Of a stretch of 64,000 nucleotides of DNA, positions 56,303-64,000 are shown piece by piece. The DNA is taken from the NCBI RefSeq assembly GCF_003014675.1, contig NZ_PYAU01000001.1, positions 186,001 to 250,000 on the forward strand, given 5' to 3'. Under the pieces are notes generated by a model. The model was not told the DNA's origin, ran no database searches, and saw nothing but the letters and a program-made list of their open reading frames with translations. Both the position numbers and the translations under genes were made by a program. How positions within the stretch are numbered: the stretch's first letter is position 1; each line of letters opens with the position of its first letter. This DNA is from Labedella gwakjiensis. Its GTDB lineage: Bacteria; Actinomycetota; Actinomycetes; Actinomycetales; Microbacteriaceae.

Positions 56303-57933
56303 CAGTCGTACACCGCCTCGGCCCACCAGCGGTGGGCGGCGAGGACGAGCAACCAGGCTCTTCCCGTCTCGTCGACGAGCTGCACCCTCTGCAGGCTGCG
56401 GGCTGCCGAGTCCCACCAGCGTTCAGAGACGGGCCACGGTCCGGCCCACGCACTCACGGGAGAGGTGCGCTCTGGCCGCTCCCCCACGCCGAAGCGGGCG
56501 GGAGGAGTCGTGAACGCGCCGCGGTCGTCGACGTCGACGGAACGTCCGTCAGGACCCATGACCTGGACGGGGCGCGGTTCCGGGAAGACGATGCTCGGCG
56601 CGGGACCGGGGATCGCTCCAGGCCATGGCAGGGTAGCCGACTCCTCGACGGCCTTGTCCCCTCCCGGTGGTCGGTCTCCCCACGGCACGAGTACCTGCCG
56701 CTGCCCCGGCATCCGACCACCCGTGACCCGCGCGGTGAGGACCCCCTCGTGCCCCACCATGCTCTGCACGCGCGACAAGCCGTGGTGCACCCGTTCGTCG
56801 GTGCCGCTGCCCCAGAGGCCCTGCTCGTGACGCGACATCGCGTCGACGCTCTCGGGCTCCACCCGGATGCGCTCGACGGCCGCCTCGAGCCCCTCCGTAC
56901 GACCGTTGCCCTGGATCTGCCAGCGGACGCGATCGACGATGTCGGACGCTGTGAACCAGCGCGGGTGCAGCCACGACCGCTCCCGGACACCGACGTCCTC
57001 GATGCCGATCTCGACGCGGATGGCCGTGGCGACGAGCGACGCTGAACGCAGCCGGCCGACGATGTCGTCGGCCATCTGCCGGAAGGCGAAGGCGATCTGG
57101 TCGACGCGGTCGAGCGCGGTCTCGAAGACGACCTCGCCTCCGAGATCGGGTGGCGGCGTGCGGGCATCCACGTCGCGCGGATCGAGGCCTCTCGCGAGGA
57201 GGTGCAGCCGCTCGCCCTCCTCCCCGAACCGGTCGCGCACGTCGACGGCGTCGAGGGCCGCGAAGTGCTCGAGCGTCACGACACCGAGCCGGCGGAGCAC
57301 CGTGGTGAGCTCCGGGCGGTCGAAGATGGACAGCGGCAGAGGCGCGAGGAACGCGCGAGCACCGCCGGGCTGGACCACGCGGATCGCGTCCTCCGGCCCC
57401 CGCATCCGGGCCTTCGCGAGCTGCTCGGCGGCGAAGAGGGTGTCGGCGATGCCCACCCGGGCGATGACACCGGGGGGCGCTGGCTCCTCTCCGGCCGTCG
57501 GGTGCGCGTCCGCGACCACGGCCAGCACGGCCGTAGCGGCTTCGGCCTCGCCCCCGTAATAGCGGCTCGGCCCGCGCGCCTTCACCGCGAGGGTGCCGGG
57601 GCGGATGAGCTGGGCCCCTGGCACGATCGCCTCGACGGCCGCGATCACCGGTTCGAACGCGCGGTGGTCGAGATCGGCGTCGTACGGCATCACTGTGAGG
57701 GCCGGGCAGCGCGCTTGCGCCTCGCGCACCCGCAGGCCGCGCGCGACGCCCTCACGGCGGGCAGCGGCCGAACACGCGAAGACCAGACCCTTCACGACGA
57801 GAGCGAGAGGGGCGGACGGCGGCAGCCCCGCGGCGACGGCCGCGGCGATCACCGGCCAGTCGGGGCACCACAGCAAAAGGACACGCGGTGGCGCTGTGGC
57901 CGGGACGACCCCCGCAGATCCGCGGCGCGCCAT
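56302..57933 (-). CDS. imuB: ImuB, Y-family polymerase-like mutasome adaptor
   Basis: A 543-residue protein of the Y-family fold: RVLLLWCPDWPVIAAAVAAGL at the N-terminus where active polymerases have a catalytic Asp (LHVDMDAF), so the carboxylates are missing and it is not a polymerase. LRVREAQARCPALTVMPYD, the little-finger domain and C-terminal Trp-rich part follow. ImuB bridges DnaE2, the beta clamp and ImuA'. The ATG at 57933 overlaps the imuA' stop, and the stop overlaps the dnaE2 start. Confidence 0.93.
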   Translation of the reverse strand: MARRGSAGVVPATAPPRVLLLWCPDWPVIAAAVAAGLPPSAPLALVVKGLVFACSAAARREGVARGLRVREAQARCPALTVMPYDADLDHRAFEPVIAAVEAIVPGAQLIRPGTLAVKARGPSRYYGGEAEAATAVLAVVADAHPTAGEEPAPPGVIARVGIADTLFAAEQLAKARMRGPEDAIRVVQPGGARAFLAPLPLSIFDRPELTTVLRRLGVVTLEHFAALDAVDVRDRFGEEGERLHLLARGLDPRDVDARTPPPDLGGEVVFETALDRVDQIAFAFRQMADDIVGRLRSASLVATAIRVEIGIEDVGVRERSWLHPRWFTASDIVDRVRWQIQGNGRTEGLEAAVERIRVEPESVDAMSRHEQGLWGSGTDERVHHGLSRVQSMVGHEGVLTARVTGGRMPGQRQVLVPWGDRPPGGDKAVEESATLPWPGAIPGPAPSIVFPEPRPVQVMGPDGRSVDVDDRGAFTTPPARFGVGERPERTSPVSAWAGPWPVSERWWDSAARSLQRVQLVDETGRAWLLVLAAHRWWAEAVYD

Positions 57934-58817
57934 CAGGCCACCTCCACGGGGTGAAGGTGACGCACGGGAGGTCTCGTGGTCTGGTCGCGCTCGTGCTCGT
58001 GCTCGTCGAGGTGGTGAAGCGAGCCGGGACGGCCGGACTCCGCGACGGGGTCGACCGCGCTCACCGCCGCTCGTGCGTCGGGCAGCCACAGCGTGGTGCT
58101 GACCGGACGGCCAGCCCCACGGATCTCGGAGGTGACGGTGACCTGTCGCGCGGCGAGGTGCCCGTGGCCCTGTCCGAGGCCCTCCCACGACGCGCTCGAG
58201 ACGCGCAGCGTCGCCTCGCTCTGCGGCCAGTCGCCGAGCACCACGAGAGCGGCGCCGCGCTGACGGAGGCGGGCCGAGAGCCGAGCGAGGTCACCGGGGT
58301 TCACCCGGCCGGGCGATCGGGTGAGCACGACCGTGACGACGTCGGCCATCGCGGCGGTGACGCCGAGCCACTGCTCCCCCGGCTCCGGCACGAGGACGAG
58401 ACGCTCGAGGTCGATGCCGAGCTTCGCCGCTGCCTCGGCCCCGAAGGACGGTACTCCGACGACGGCGCACCACGACCCCGCAGCGCTCGGTCCGGCGAGC
58501 ATCGCCATCGCGAGGAACGACGAGCGATGCACCGAGTAGCTCGAGCCCGCCCGCAACGCGCCCCCGGGCAGGAGCGGGGTGAGCGCCGGCACGGTGGGGA
58601 GCGCCCGGCTGTCGAGCGTCGTCTCCTGCATCCCCCGGATGCGCGCCTGGAGCTCGAGGATGCGGTCGAGCGACGCCCGCGCGTCGGCGACGGCACCGCT
58701 CTCCCCGCCGAAGGCAGCGCCTCCTCCCCCGCCGACGGCGACGCCCTCGCCCCCGCCGAAGGCAGAGTCAGGGGTGGACTCCATACTGGAGTCGAGAGAG
58801 ATCACCGCCTGCGCCAT
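57933..58817 (-). CDS. imuA: ImuA', RecA-like mutasome component
   Basis: A 294-residue RecA-fold protein: an N-terminal Gly/Glu-rich stretch (about 15-45), LDRILELQARI, LPGGALRAGSSYSVHRSSFLAM where the Walker A loop of RecA would lie (degenerate), LVVLGDWPQSEATLRV and a C-terminal His/Arg/Glu tail. In mycobacteria ImuA' associates with ImuB and controls mutasome location. It is the first gene of imuA'-imuB-dnaE2, 12 bases after the LexA site. Confidence 0.9.
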   Translation of the reverse strand: MAQAVISLDSSMESTPDSAFGGGEGVAVGGGGGAAFGGESGAVADARASLDRILELQARIRGMQETTLDSRALPTVPALTPLLPGGALRAGSSYSVHRSSFLAMAMLAGPSAAGSWCAVVGVPSFGAEAAAKLGIDLERLVLVPEPGEQWLGVTAAMADVVTVVLTRSPGRVNPGDLARLSARLRQRGAALVVLGDWPQSEATLRVSSASWEGLGQGHGHLAARQVTVTSEIRGAGRPVSTTLWLPDARAAVSAVDPVAESGRPGSLHHLDEHEHERDQTTRPPVRHLHPVEVA

Positions 58818-58824
58818 GGGTTAA

Positions 58825-58853
58825 ACATTCGAACACATGTTCGAATAAGTCAA
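58825..58853 (-). promoter_or_regulatory. Promoter of the mutasome operon with embedded LexA site
   Basis: On the minus strand TTGACT (58853-58848), 17-base spacer, GAATGT (58830-58825). The LexA palindrome lies in the spacer and overlaps the -10 box, so repression is by direct occlusion of RNA polymerase. Confidence 0.6.
58827..58846 (-). promoter_or_regulatory. SOS box (LexA operator), perfect palindrome
   Basis: ATTCGAACACATGTTCGAAT (58827-58846), 20 bases, perfectly symmetric, containing the actinobacterial consensus TCGAAC-N4-GTTCGA. It precedes imuA' by nine bases. Confidence 0.95.
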
Positions 58854-58917
58854 TCCGGTTGCGGCGCGTCGCGAACTCGAATCCCTCGCCGCCGAGGCGG
58901 CCTCCGGCGCGCCCCGA

Positions 58918-60309
58918 TCAGTCGGCGAGCAGCGTCAACGCGTCCTCCGCCTGGCCGAAGTAGAGCGACTGGTCGACGAGCGCCGCCGGGTCCTCCGTCG
59001 ATGACTGGATAGTGATCACGAAGGCCTCATCTCCCTTCTCGACGTACCAGCTGCCCGCCAGCACACCCACGGAACTCCCACCCTTGAAGGCCACGTAGTC
59101 CCAGCCCTCCACCGTCGACGGCGAGAACCCGGGGTTCGCCGAGAGGATGTCGCGCACCGGCTCGCCGGCCGTCGTCGTCGCGAGCTCCTGGAGGGCGAGG
59201 TGCGCCGCGACGAGGTCGTCCGGAGTGGCGAACCAGTCGATCCCGTCCACCCAGACCGCGTCCACCAGGTCAGACGCCTTCACATCGACGAGGCCGCCGG
59301 GCAGACCATCGAGCAGCGCGCGACGCTCCTCGGTGTCGCCGTCCCTCCACTGGTCACGCAGCGCGTCGTCGCCCCAGCCGATCTGGAACAAGGCACGAGT
59401 GGAGGGGAACGGGGTGTTGAGCGAGGGATCGGAATGCCCCATGTCGGCGAGAGCGGCCTCCACGGCCTCCCGACCGACGGCGTTCATGAGCATGTCCGTC
59501 GCGGTGTTGTCGCTGATCGCGATCATCTTCTCGGCCGCCTCCTGGACCGTGACGGTCGTGCCGCTCTCCTCGTCCTGCAGCTCACCAGACGGCAGGCTCT
59601 TGAGGTCGTCGGTGATCTCGAGCGGATCGTCCCAGGCGAGGCGACCGTCCTCGACCGCCGTCACGACGGCACCGAGGACGTAGAGCTTGAAGATCGAGCC
59701 GAGCGGCTGCGGACCGTCGTCGCCCGCGGTGAACACGGTCTCACCGACCTCGCCTCCGGACACCTCGGTGACCTGCAGGCTCGTCGGCGCATCGAGGGCC
59801 CCGACGTTCTCCTCGAGCTCGTCCCAGCCCGCCGCGGGCGTGCGTTCGGCCGGTGTCGGCGTGAAGAGGAGTCCGGAGAGCAGCCCGTCGCCGTCGACGG
59901 AGGCCTGGACGTCGAGCGACCCTTGGCTCTCGCTCACGATCGTCGCGGAGGCCTGTGTGTCGGTGCCCTCGTAGGCGGTCGGCGTCCACGGTTTCCCGGC
60001 ACCCAGCTGCCCGATGATGTCGACGATCTGATCGCCCGACACGGCCGCGAGCATGTCGGCGTCGAGCCGCTCCTCGACATCCGCGGCCGTGGGCTCGATC
60101 TTCCCGTTGAGCGCGTCGAGCGTCCAGGTGATGTGCTCACCGACGACGGTGTCGGGAATCGAGACCATCGTCGGCGTCGATGTGGCCTCGGCGTCGCCCG
60201 GAACTCCGCACGCGGAGAGGAGGAGGGCGGTCGCCGCGGCGAGCGCCCCGGCGACGGTACGGGCCCTCCGGGGTCGGCGATCGGTCGGACGAGAGGGTGC
60301 GATGCTCAT
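58918..60309 (-). CDS. Lipoprotein with class A beta-lactamase fold (LpqF-like)
   Basis: A 463-residue lipoprotein: an Arg-rich n-region, membrane-spanning h-region and lipobox LLLSAC (C34); a domain of the NTF2-like ORF12/LpqF N-terminal type (50-155); and a serine-hydrolase domain with S205-I-F-K208 (SxxK), SDN (266-268) and K409-G-G (KTG-like). The triad and order match class A beta-lactamases and related esterases. LpqF-like proteins act in the envelope; beta-lactam hydrolysis is possible but not implied by the fold. A Glu166-type residue is not assigned. Confidence 0.82.
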   Translation of the reverse strand: MSIAPSRPTDRRPRRARTVAGALAAATALLLSACGVPGDAEATSTPTMVSIPDTVVGEHITWTLDALNGKIEPTAADVEERLDADMLAAVSGDQIVDIIGQLGAGKPWTPTAYEGTDTQASATIVSESQGSLDVQASVDGDGLLSGLLFTPTPAERTPAAGWDELEENVGALDAPTSLQVTEVSGGEVGETVFTAGDDGPQPLGSIFKLYVLGAVVTAVEDGRLAWDDPLEITDDLKSLPSGELQDEESGTTVTVQEAAEKMIAISDNTATDMLMNAVGREAVEAALADMGHSDPSLNTPFPSTRALFQIGWGDDALRDQWRDGDTEERRALLDGLPGGLVDVKASDLVDAVWVDGIDWFATPDDLVAAHLALQELATTTAGEPVRDILSANPGFSPSTVEGWDYVAFKGGSSVGVLAGSWYVEKGDEAFVITIQSSTEDPAALVDQSLYFGQAEDALTLLAD

Positions 60310-60395
60310 ACCCCCATCGCATCACTCGAGACCCAGCCGGCGCGTCCCTCGACCGACGGAGATCCCCCTCCGCCGAGGTGCGGACGAGGGAGGGG

Positions 60396-61373
60396 TCAGA
60401 AGCCTTCGGGGTCGCGCGGGACGTACATCGCCTCGAGCGCCGTGGTCTCGGCCTCCGTGAGGGTGATGTCGACCGAGGCCACGGCGTCCTCGAGGTGCTC
60501 GATCTTCGTGGCCCCGACGATCGGCGACGTCACGGCTCGCTGCTGGCGGACCCACGCGAGGGCGACCTGGGCGCGCGGGATCCCGCGCTCCTCAGCCACC
60601 CACGCGACGGCCTCCGAGACCGCTCGATCGCTCTCCTCCCGCTGCCCGTAGAGGGTCTGCCCGAAGACGTCCGTCTCGCTGCGGACGGTCCGGTCGTCCC
60701 ACTCCCGCGTGAGGCGGCCCCGCGCGAGCGGCGACCATGGAAGCACCCCGACGCCCTGGTCGAGGCACAGCGGGTGCATCTCCCGCTCCTCCTCGCGGTT
60801 GATGAGGTTGTACTGGTCCTGCATCGAGACGAAACGCGTGAAGCCGCCGAGGTCCGCGATGTGCTGCGCCTTCGCGAACTGCCACGCCCACATCGAGGAC
60901 GCCCCGATGTAGCGCGCCTTCCCTGAGCGCACCACGTCGTGGAGAGCCTCCATCGTCTCCTCGATGGGCGTCTCGGGGTCCCAGCGGTGGATCTGGTAGA
61001 GGTCCACGTGGTCGACGCCCAGGCGTTCGAGGCTCGCATCGATCGCGGAGAGGATGTGTGCACGCGAGAGCCCTCCGCCGTTGGGGCTCTGCCGCATCCG
61101 GCCGTGCACCTTGGTGGCGATGACGACGTCGTCGCGATGAGCGAAATCGCGAAGCGCGCGCCCGACGATCTCCTCGCTCGAACCGTCGCTGTAGACGTCG
61201 GCGGTGTCGAAGGTCGTGATGCCGAGTTCGAGCGCCCGACGGATGAACGGGCGGCTCTCGTCCTCCGGCAGGCTCCACTCGTGCGAGCCGCGGCCGGGTT
61301 CGCCGTAGCTCATGCAGCCGAGCGTGACCGCCGAGACCTTCAGACCGCTCCGACCCAACCGGACGTATTCCAT
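60396..61373 (-). CDS. Aldo/keto reductase
   Basis: A 325-residue TIM barrel of the aldo/keto reductase superfamily, with tetrad D56, Y61, K88 and H129 (GITTFDTADVYSDGSSEE, VVIATKVHG, DLYQIHRWDP) and the NADPH loop VGATKIEHLEDAVAS. It reduces aldehydes or ketones with NADPH; the exact substrate is not clear. It is separated from the next minus-strand gene (amidase) by 73 bases and probably co-transcribed with it. Confidence 0.92.
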   Translation of the reverse strand: MEYVRLGRSGLKVSAVTLGCMSYGEPGRGSHEWSLPEDESRPFIRRALELGITTFDTADVYSDGSSEEIVGRALRDFAHRDDVVIATKVHGRMRQSPNGGGLSRAHILSAIDASLERLGVDHVDLYQIHRWDPETPIEETMEALHDVVRSGKARYIGASSMWAWQFAKAQHIADLGGFTRFVSMQDQYNLINREEEREMHPLCLDQGVGVLPWSPLARGRLTREWDDRTVRSETDVFGQTLYGQREESDRAVSEAVAWVAEERGIPRAQVALAWVRQQRAVTSPIVGATKIEHLEDAVASVDITLTEAETTALEAMYVPRDPEGF

Positions 61374-61446
61374 GGCCGCTCCTCACCGTCGCCGTGCCTC
61401 CGGACCCCCGTGGTCCGGCTTCCCCAGTATCGCGCGAACGCTCGGG

Positions 61447-62856
61447 TCAGCGGATGGGGAACTCCGGGGACGCGGACGCCGGGCGAGCAGCCTCGTACCA
61501 GGCGGAGGCACGCAGGACGCCGAGGTCGTCGTGGCGGCGACCGGAGATCTGCAGGCCGATCGTGCGCCCGTCGCTCGTGAAACCGCTGTTGATGCTCGAG
61601 GCCGGCTGACCCGACATGTTGTAGGGCACGCAGTACGCGATGTGCGCCATCCCCTCGTCGCCGTCGCCGAAGGGCATCGGCCACTCGGCGGGGAACGCGG
61701 CCACCGGGGACACCGGCGACAGCACGACGTCGAACGGCTGCGTGGAGGCGACGGTCGCGGCCCGCATCGCCTGGATCGTGTCGTACGCCTCGAGCACCCG
61801 TCGGCCGGCCACGTCGGCACCGCCGGAGCACCACTGCACGATGAACGGGAGCACCCGCTGCCGGTCCGCGACGGAGAGCTTCGAGTAGGTGTTCCAGAAC
61901 CGCACCCGCCAGAACAGGTCGACGGCGTCGAGCATCTCGGGCGTCAGCGCGGGCGCGACCTCGACGACCTCCGCCCCGGCGGAGGCGAAGAGCTCGGCGG
62001 CCGCGCTGACCGACGCCGTCACCTCGGGATCGACAGGCATCCCGGCTCCGGGGTCGAGCTGCAGGCCCACGCGCAATCCGCGGACGTCGCCCTCGAGTGC
62101 CGTCCACGGCAGGTCGGCGGCGGGGAGCGACGTGTGGTCGCGCCAGTCCGGGCGCGCGACGGCGGTCATCGCGAGCGCGACGTCGGCGACGCTGCGCGCG
62201 ATGGGCCCGAGCGAGCGCCCGAAGTACGGGGTGTCGTGCGGGATGCGTCCGTCGCTCGGCTTGAGCGCCACAAGTCCGGCCCACGTCGCCGGGAGTCTCA
62301 CCGATCCGCCGATGTCGCTCCCCATGTGGATCGGCCCGAAGCCCGCTGCGGCCGCGGCACCAGCGCCCCCGCTCGAGCCGCCGACGGTCCAGTCGGGGTT
62401 CCACGGGCTCCGGGTGATGCCATGAAGGCTCGACACCCCCGACGAGAGCATGCCCCAGTCGGGCATGGTCGTGGATCCGACGATCACGGCACCGGCCTCG
62501 AGCAGCCGCTCGACCGCCGGGTTGTCGGACTCGGGGAACTCCGGGCTGCCCGCGGCCGTCCCCGACTGATAGGCGACGCCCCGGCGGTGCATGTTCTCCT
62601 TGACCGTCACGGGTATGCCGTCGAGGGCGCCGAGCTGTTCGCCGGCAGCCCACCGGCGAGCGCTCGCCTCCGCGTCGGCGATGACCTCTGCCGGGACGTG
62701 GGACGCGAAGACGTTGAGCTCGTCGTTGCGCGCGGCGACGGCGTCGAGCACGTCGCGGGCGACGTCCACCGGGGTGAAGGCTCCGCTGCGGTAACCCGCG
62801 GCGATGTCGGCGGCGTCGAGCGCACTGATTCTGACGGTCGTGGTCGAGGCTTTCAC
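61447..62856 (-). CDS. Amidase-signature-family hydrolase
   Basis: A 469-residue amidase: catalytic lysine K86 (IPVTVKENMH), cis-Ser S161/S162 (VGGSSGGAG) and nucleophile S185 (GSDIGGSVRLP). It hydrolyses carboxylic amides; not enough is visible to call it GatA or a specific enzyme. The GTG at 62856 overlaps the stop of the fused ABC ATPase (GTGA), which shows co-translation with a peptide-uptake system and suggests that it acts on the imported compounds. Confidence 0.9.
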   Translation of the reverse strand: MKASTTTVRISALDAADIAAGYRSGAFTPVDVARDVLDAVAARNDELNVFASHVPAEVIADAEASARRWAAGEQLGALDGIPVTVKENMHRRGVAYQSGTAAGSPEFPESDNPAVERLLEAGAVIVGSTTMPDWGMLSSGVSSLHGITRSPWNPDWTVGGSSGGAGAAAAAGFGPIHMGSDIGGSVRLPATWAGLVALKPSDGRIPHDTPYFGRSLGPIARSVADVALAMTAVARPDWRDHTSLPAADLPWTALEGDVRGLRVGLQLDPGAGMPVDPEVTASVSAAAELFASAGAEVVEVAPALTPEMLDAVDLFWRVRFWNTYSKLSVADRQRVLPFIVQWCSGGADVAGRRVLEAYDTIQAMRAATVASTQPFDVVLSPVSPVAAFPAEWPMPFGDGDEGMAHIAYCVPYNMSGQPASSINSGFTSDGRTIGLQISGRRHDDLGVLRASAWYEAARPASASPEFPIR

Positions 62857-64000
62857 GCGTGCTCCAATGTGTGCTGAAGGGTCGGCGTCGCGAGGACGAG
62901 TTGACGGGTGTAGTCGTGGGCAGGGGCGTCGTAGAGCTGCTCGGTCGGGCCCGTCTCGACGATCTCGCCCTCGCGCATCACCGCGACGGTGTCGCACAGG
63001 TGGCGCACGACGCCGAGATCGTGCGAGACGAAGATGAGCGTCAGCCCGTACTCGTCGACGAGGTCGGCGAGCAGGTTGAGGACCTGTGCGCGCACCGAGA
63101 CGTCGAGAGCGCTCACGGGTTCGTCCGCGACGAGCACGCGGGGACGGCAGACGAGGGCTCGCGCGATGGAGATGCGCTGCCGCTGACCCCCCGAGAACTC
63201 GTGCGGGAAGCGTTCGACCGACGAAGCGGGGAGGCCGACGTGGTCGAGCATCTCCGCGACGAGGCGGCGGCGTTCGGTCTTCGACGCGGCGATGCCCGAG
63301 CGCAGATTCGCCGGGTTGAGGAGAGGTTCGGCCACGATGTCGCCGACCGTCATCCGCGGGTCGAGGGATCCCATCGGGTCCTGGAAGACGATCTGCAGCG
63401 TGCGCCGCAGCTCGCCGAGGTCCTTCTCCTTCGCACCGCGAAGCGACGTCCCGACGACCTCGACCTCTCCGGAGGTCGGCTGGTCGAGTCCCGAGAGGAT
63501 GCGCAGCAGAGTCGACTTCCCCGAGCCGGACTCCCCCACGATGCCGAAGCGTTCGCCCTCGTGGATGTCGAAGTCGAGACCGCGGAGCGCCTCGACCCGG
63601 GTGGCGCGGCCGAAGATGCCGCTCCGGGAGCGCACGTAGGTCTTCGTCAGTCCGCGCACGCTCACGATGGGGGCCGGTGCCTGCGAAGCCTCCGGTTCCG
63701 TGTCGTCCGGTTCCGGCTCCGCGATCGAGGCGGCAGCGAGGGCGGCCGTCACCTCGTTCTCGGCTGTCACCTCGTTCTCGGCTGTCACCTCGTTCTCGGC
63801 TGTCACATCGTTCTCGGCTGTCCTTTCGTTCTCGGCCGGCGTCTCGTCCGCCGCACGCAACCGCGTGGGGTCGTATCCCGCTGCCGTGGCGATCGTGAAC
63901 AGCCGGCCGTCCGCGTCGGTCGCGGTGAGGTCGGACGCCGCGAGGAGGCCCCGCGTGTACGGGTGCTGCGGGCGGGTGAAGACCGTCTCGATCGGCCCCT
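62853..64000 (-). CDS. Fused dipeptide/oligopeptide ABC transporter ATPase (OppD-OppF type), partial
   Basis: The coding frame continues to the window edge: the first visible residues, GPIETVFTRPQHPYTRGLLAA, are the C-terminal end of a first OppD-type ATPase. A 55-residue linker rich in Ala, Glu, Thr and Asn follows, then a complete second ATPase (OppF-type): Walker A GESGSGKST, signature FSGGQRQR, Walker B VLVADEPVSALD, SHDLGVVRHL, and the C-terminal Opp motif YDAPAHDYTRQLVLATP. Both halves drive peptide import through a permease outside the window. The frame shows no stop between them, so it is one fused protein, not a separate gene starting at the TTG near 63860. Confidence 0.9.
   Translation of the reverse strand, partial: GPIETVFTRPQHPYTRGLLAASDLTATDADGRLFTIATAAGYDPTRLRAADETPAENERTAENDVTAENEVTAENEVTAENEVTAALAAASIAEPEPDDTEPEASQAPAPIVSVRGLTKTYVRSRSGIFGRATRVEALRGLDFDIHEGERFGIVGESGSGKSTLLRILSGLDQPTSGEVEVVGTSLRGAKEKDLGELRRTLQIVFQDPMGSLDPRMTVGDIVAEPLLNPANLRSGIAASKTERRRLVAEMLDHVGLPASSVERFPHEFSGGQRQRISIARALVCRPRVLVADEPVSALDVSVRAQVLNLLADLVDEYGLTLIFVSHDLGVVRHLCDTVAVMREGEIVETGPTEQLYDAPAHDYTRQLVLATPTLQHTLEHA
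63748..63837 (-). repeat. 18-base tandem repeat in the ABC ATPase linker
   Basis: Five adjacent 18-base units (63748, 63766, 63784, 63802, 63820); the first three are identical, the fourth has one and the fifth several substitutions. They encode the six-residue unit VTAENE on the minus strand. As 18 is a multiple of three, changes in copy number keep the frame. Confidence 0.9.

Noticed and set aside
62853-63860. Second ABC ATPase as an independent gene starting at TTG 63860
   Set aside because: The frame stays open upstream to the window edge and encodes the typical C-terminus of an OppD ATPase, so this is one fused gene.

Overview
The window reads as ordinary chromosome of a high-GC Gram-positive actinobacterium, most likely a member of the Microbacteriaceae. 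The clues are a strong G/C bias at third codon positions, frequent GTG/TTG starts and a set of actinobacterial hallmark genes: mycothiol synthase MshD, the nitrogen regulator GlnR, SenX3/RegX3, CarD, a WXG100 protein, SigK/RskA, an ImuA'/ImuB/DnaE2 mutasome and a fused IspD-IspF. I see no prophage, insertion sequence, CRISPR array, rRNA operon or replication origin. There are two tRNA genes (Thr-TGT and Lys-TTT).

Layout. 1-8.5 kb: the end of a histidine kinase, a kinase-fold aminoglycoside phosphotransferase, a WXG100 protein, a monocistronic groEL under two CIRCE-type operators, a cold-shock protein, a LytR_C/DUF3263 pair, msrB with an overlapping nitroreductase, a YdcZ-type transporter, arsC, tRNA-Thr and a membrane-anchored DsbA-like oxidoreductase. 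8.8-16.3 kb: an orphan UgpC/MsiK-type sugar ATPase, a DUF4032 protein, then the leftward genes carD, ispDF, cysS and rlmB. 16.3-19.1 kb: regX3-senX3 divergent from phoU. 19.2-24.2 kb: gpmA, a methyltransferase, and a tight leftward group of five genes that includes a 35-residue membrane protein. 24.2-33.2 kb: glnR-mshD, ppk1-mutT1 and pstSCAB, linking nitrogen, redox-thiol, polyphosphate and phosphate metabolism. 33.2-37.6 kb: rskA-sigK, a fasciclin lipoprotein and a secreted phosphoesterase. 37.6-42.2 kb: an integral-membrane glycosyltransferase, a 79-bp tandem-repeat array, a hypothetical gene, tRNA-Lys and a GT2-GtrA protein. 42.2-50.9 kb: a TetR/MFS efflux pair, an ABC exporter, an MmpS-like membrane protein, gamma-glutamyltransferase, an NAD(P)-binding protein and a small S4 protein. 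51-52.7 kb: a DGPF/YCII protein with its ECF42 sigma factor. 52.8-58.8 kb: the SOS mutasome operon. 58.9-64 kb: a lipoprotein with a serine-hydrolase fold, an aldo/keto reductase, an amidase overlapping a fused peptide-ABC ATPase that leaves the window.

How the genes work together. The strongest theme is phosphate starvation: sensor kinase, response regulator, PhoU, the high-affinity Pst importer and polyphosphate kinase all lie within 17 kb. Sites built from 11-nt GTTCACC-like direct repeats precede phoU/senX3, ppk1 and pstS, and perhaps the secreted phosphoesterase. Other local circuits visible in the sequence are HrcA/CIRCE control of groEL, LexA control of the mutasome (a perfect palindrome between the -35 and -10), a SigK-type promoter before the fasciclin gene, and an ECF42-type promoter before the DGPF gene. 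None of the systems is unknown in kind. The less explained items are the 79-bp array, the 35-residue membrane protein, a 76-bp palindromic element, and the variable-looking linker of the fused ABC ATPase.
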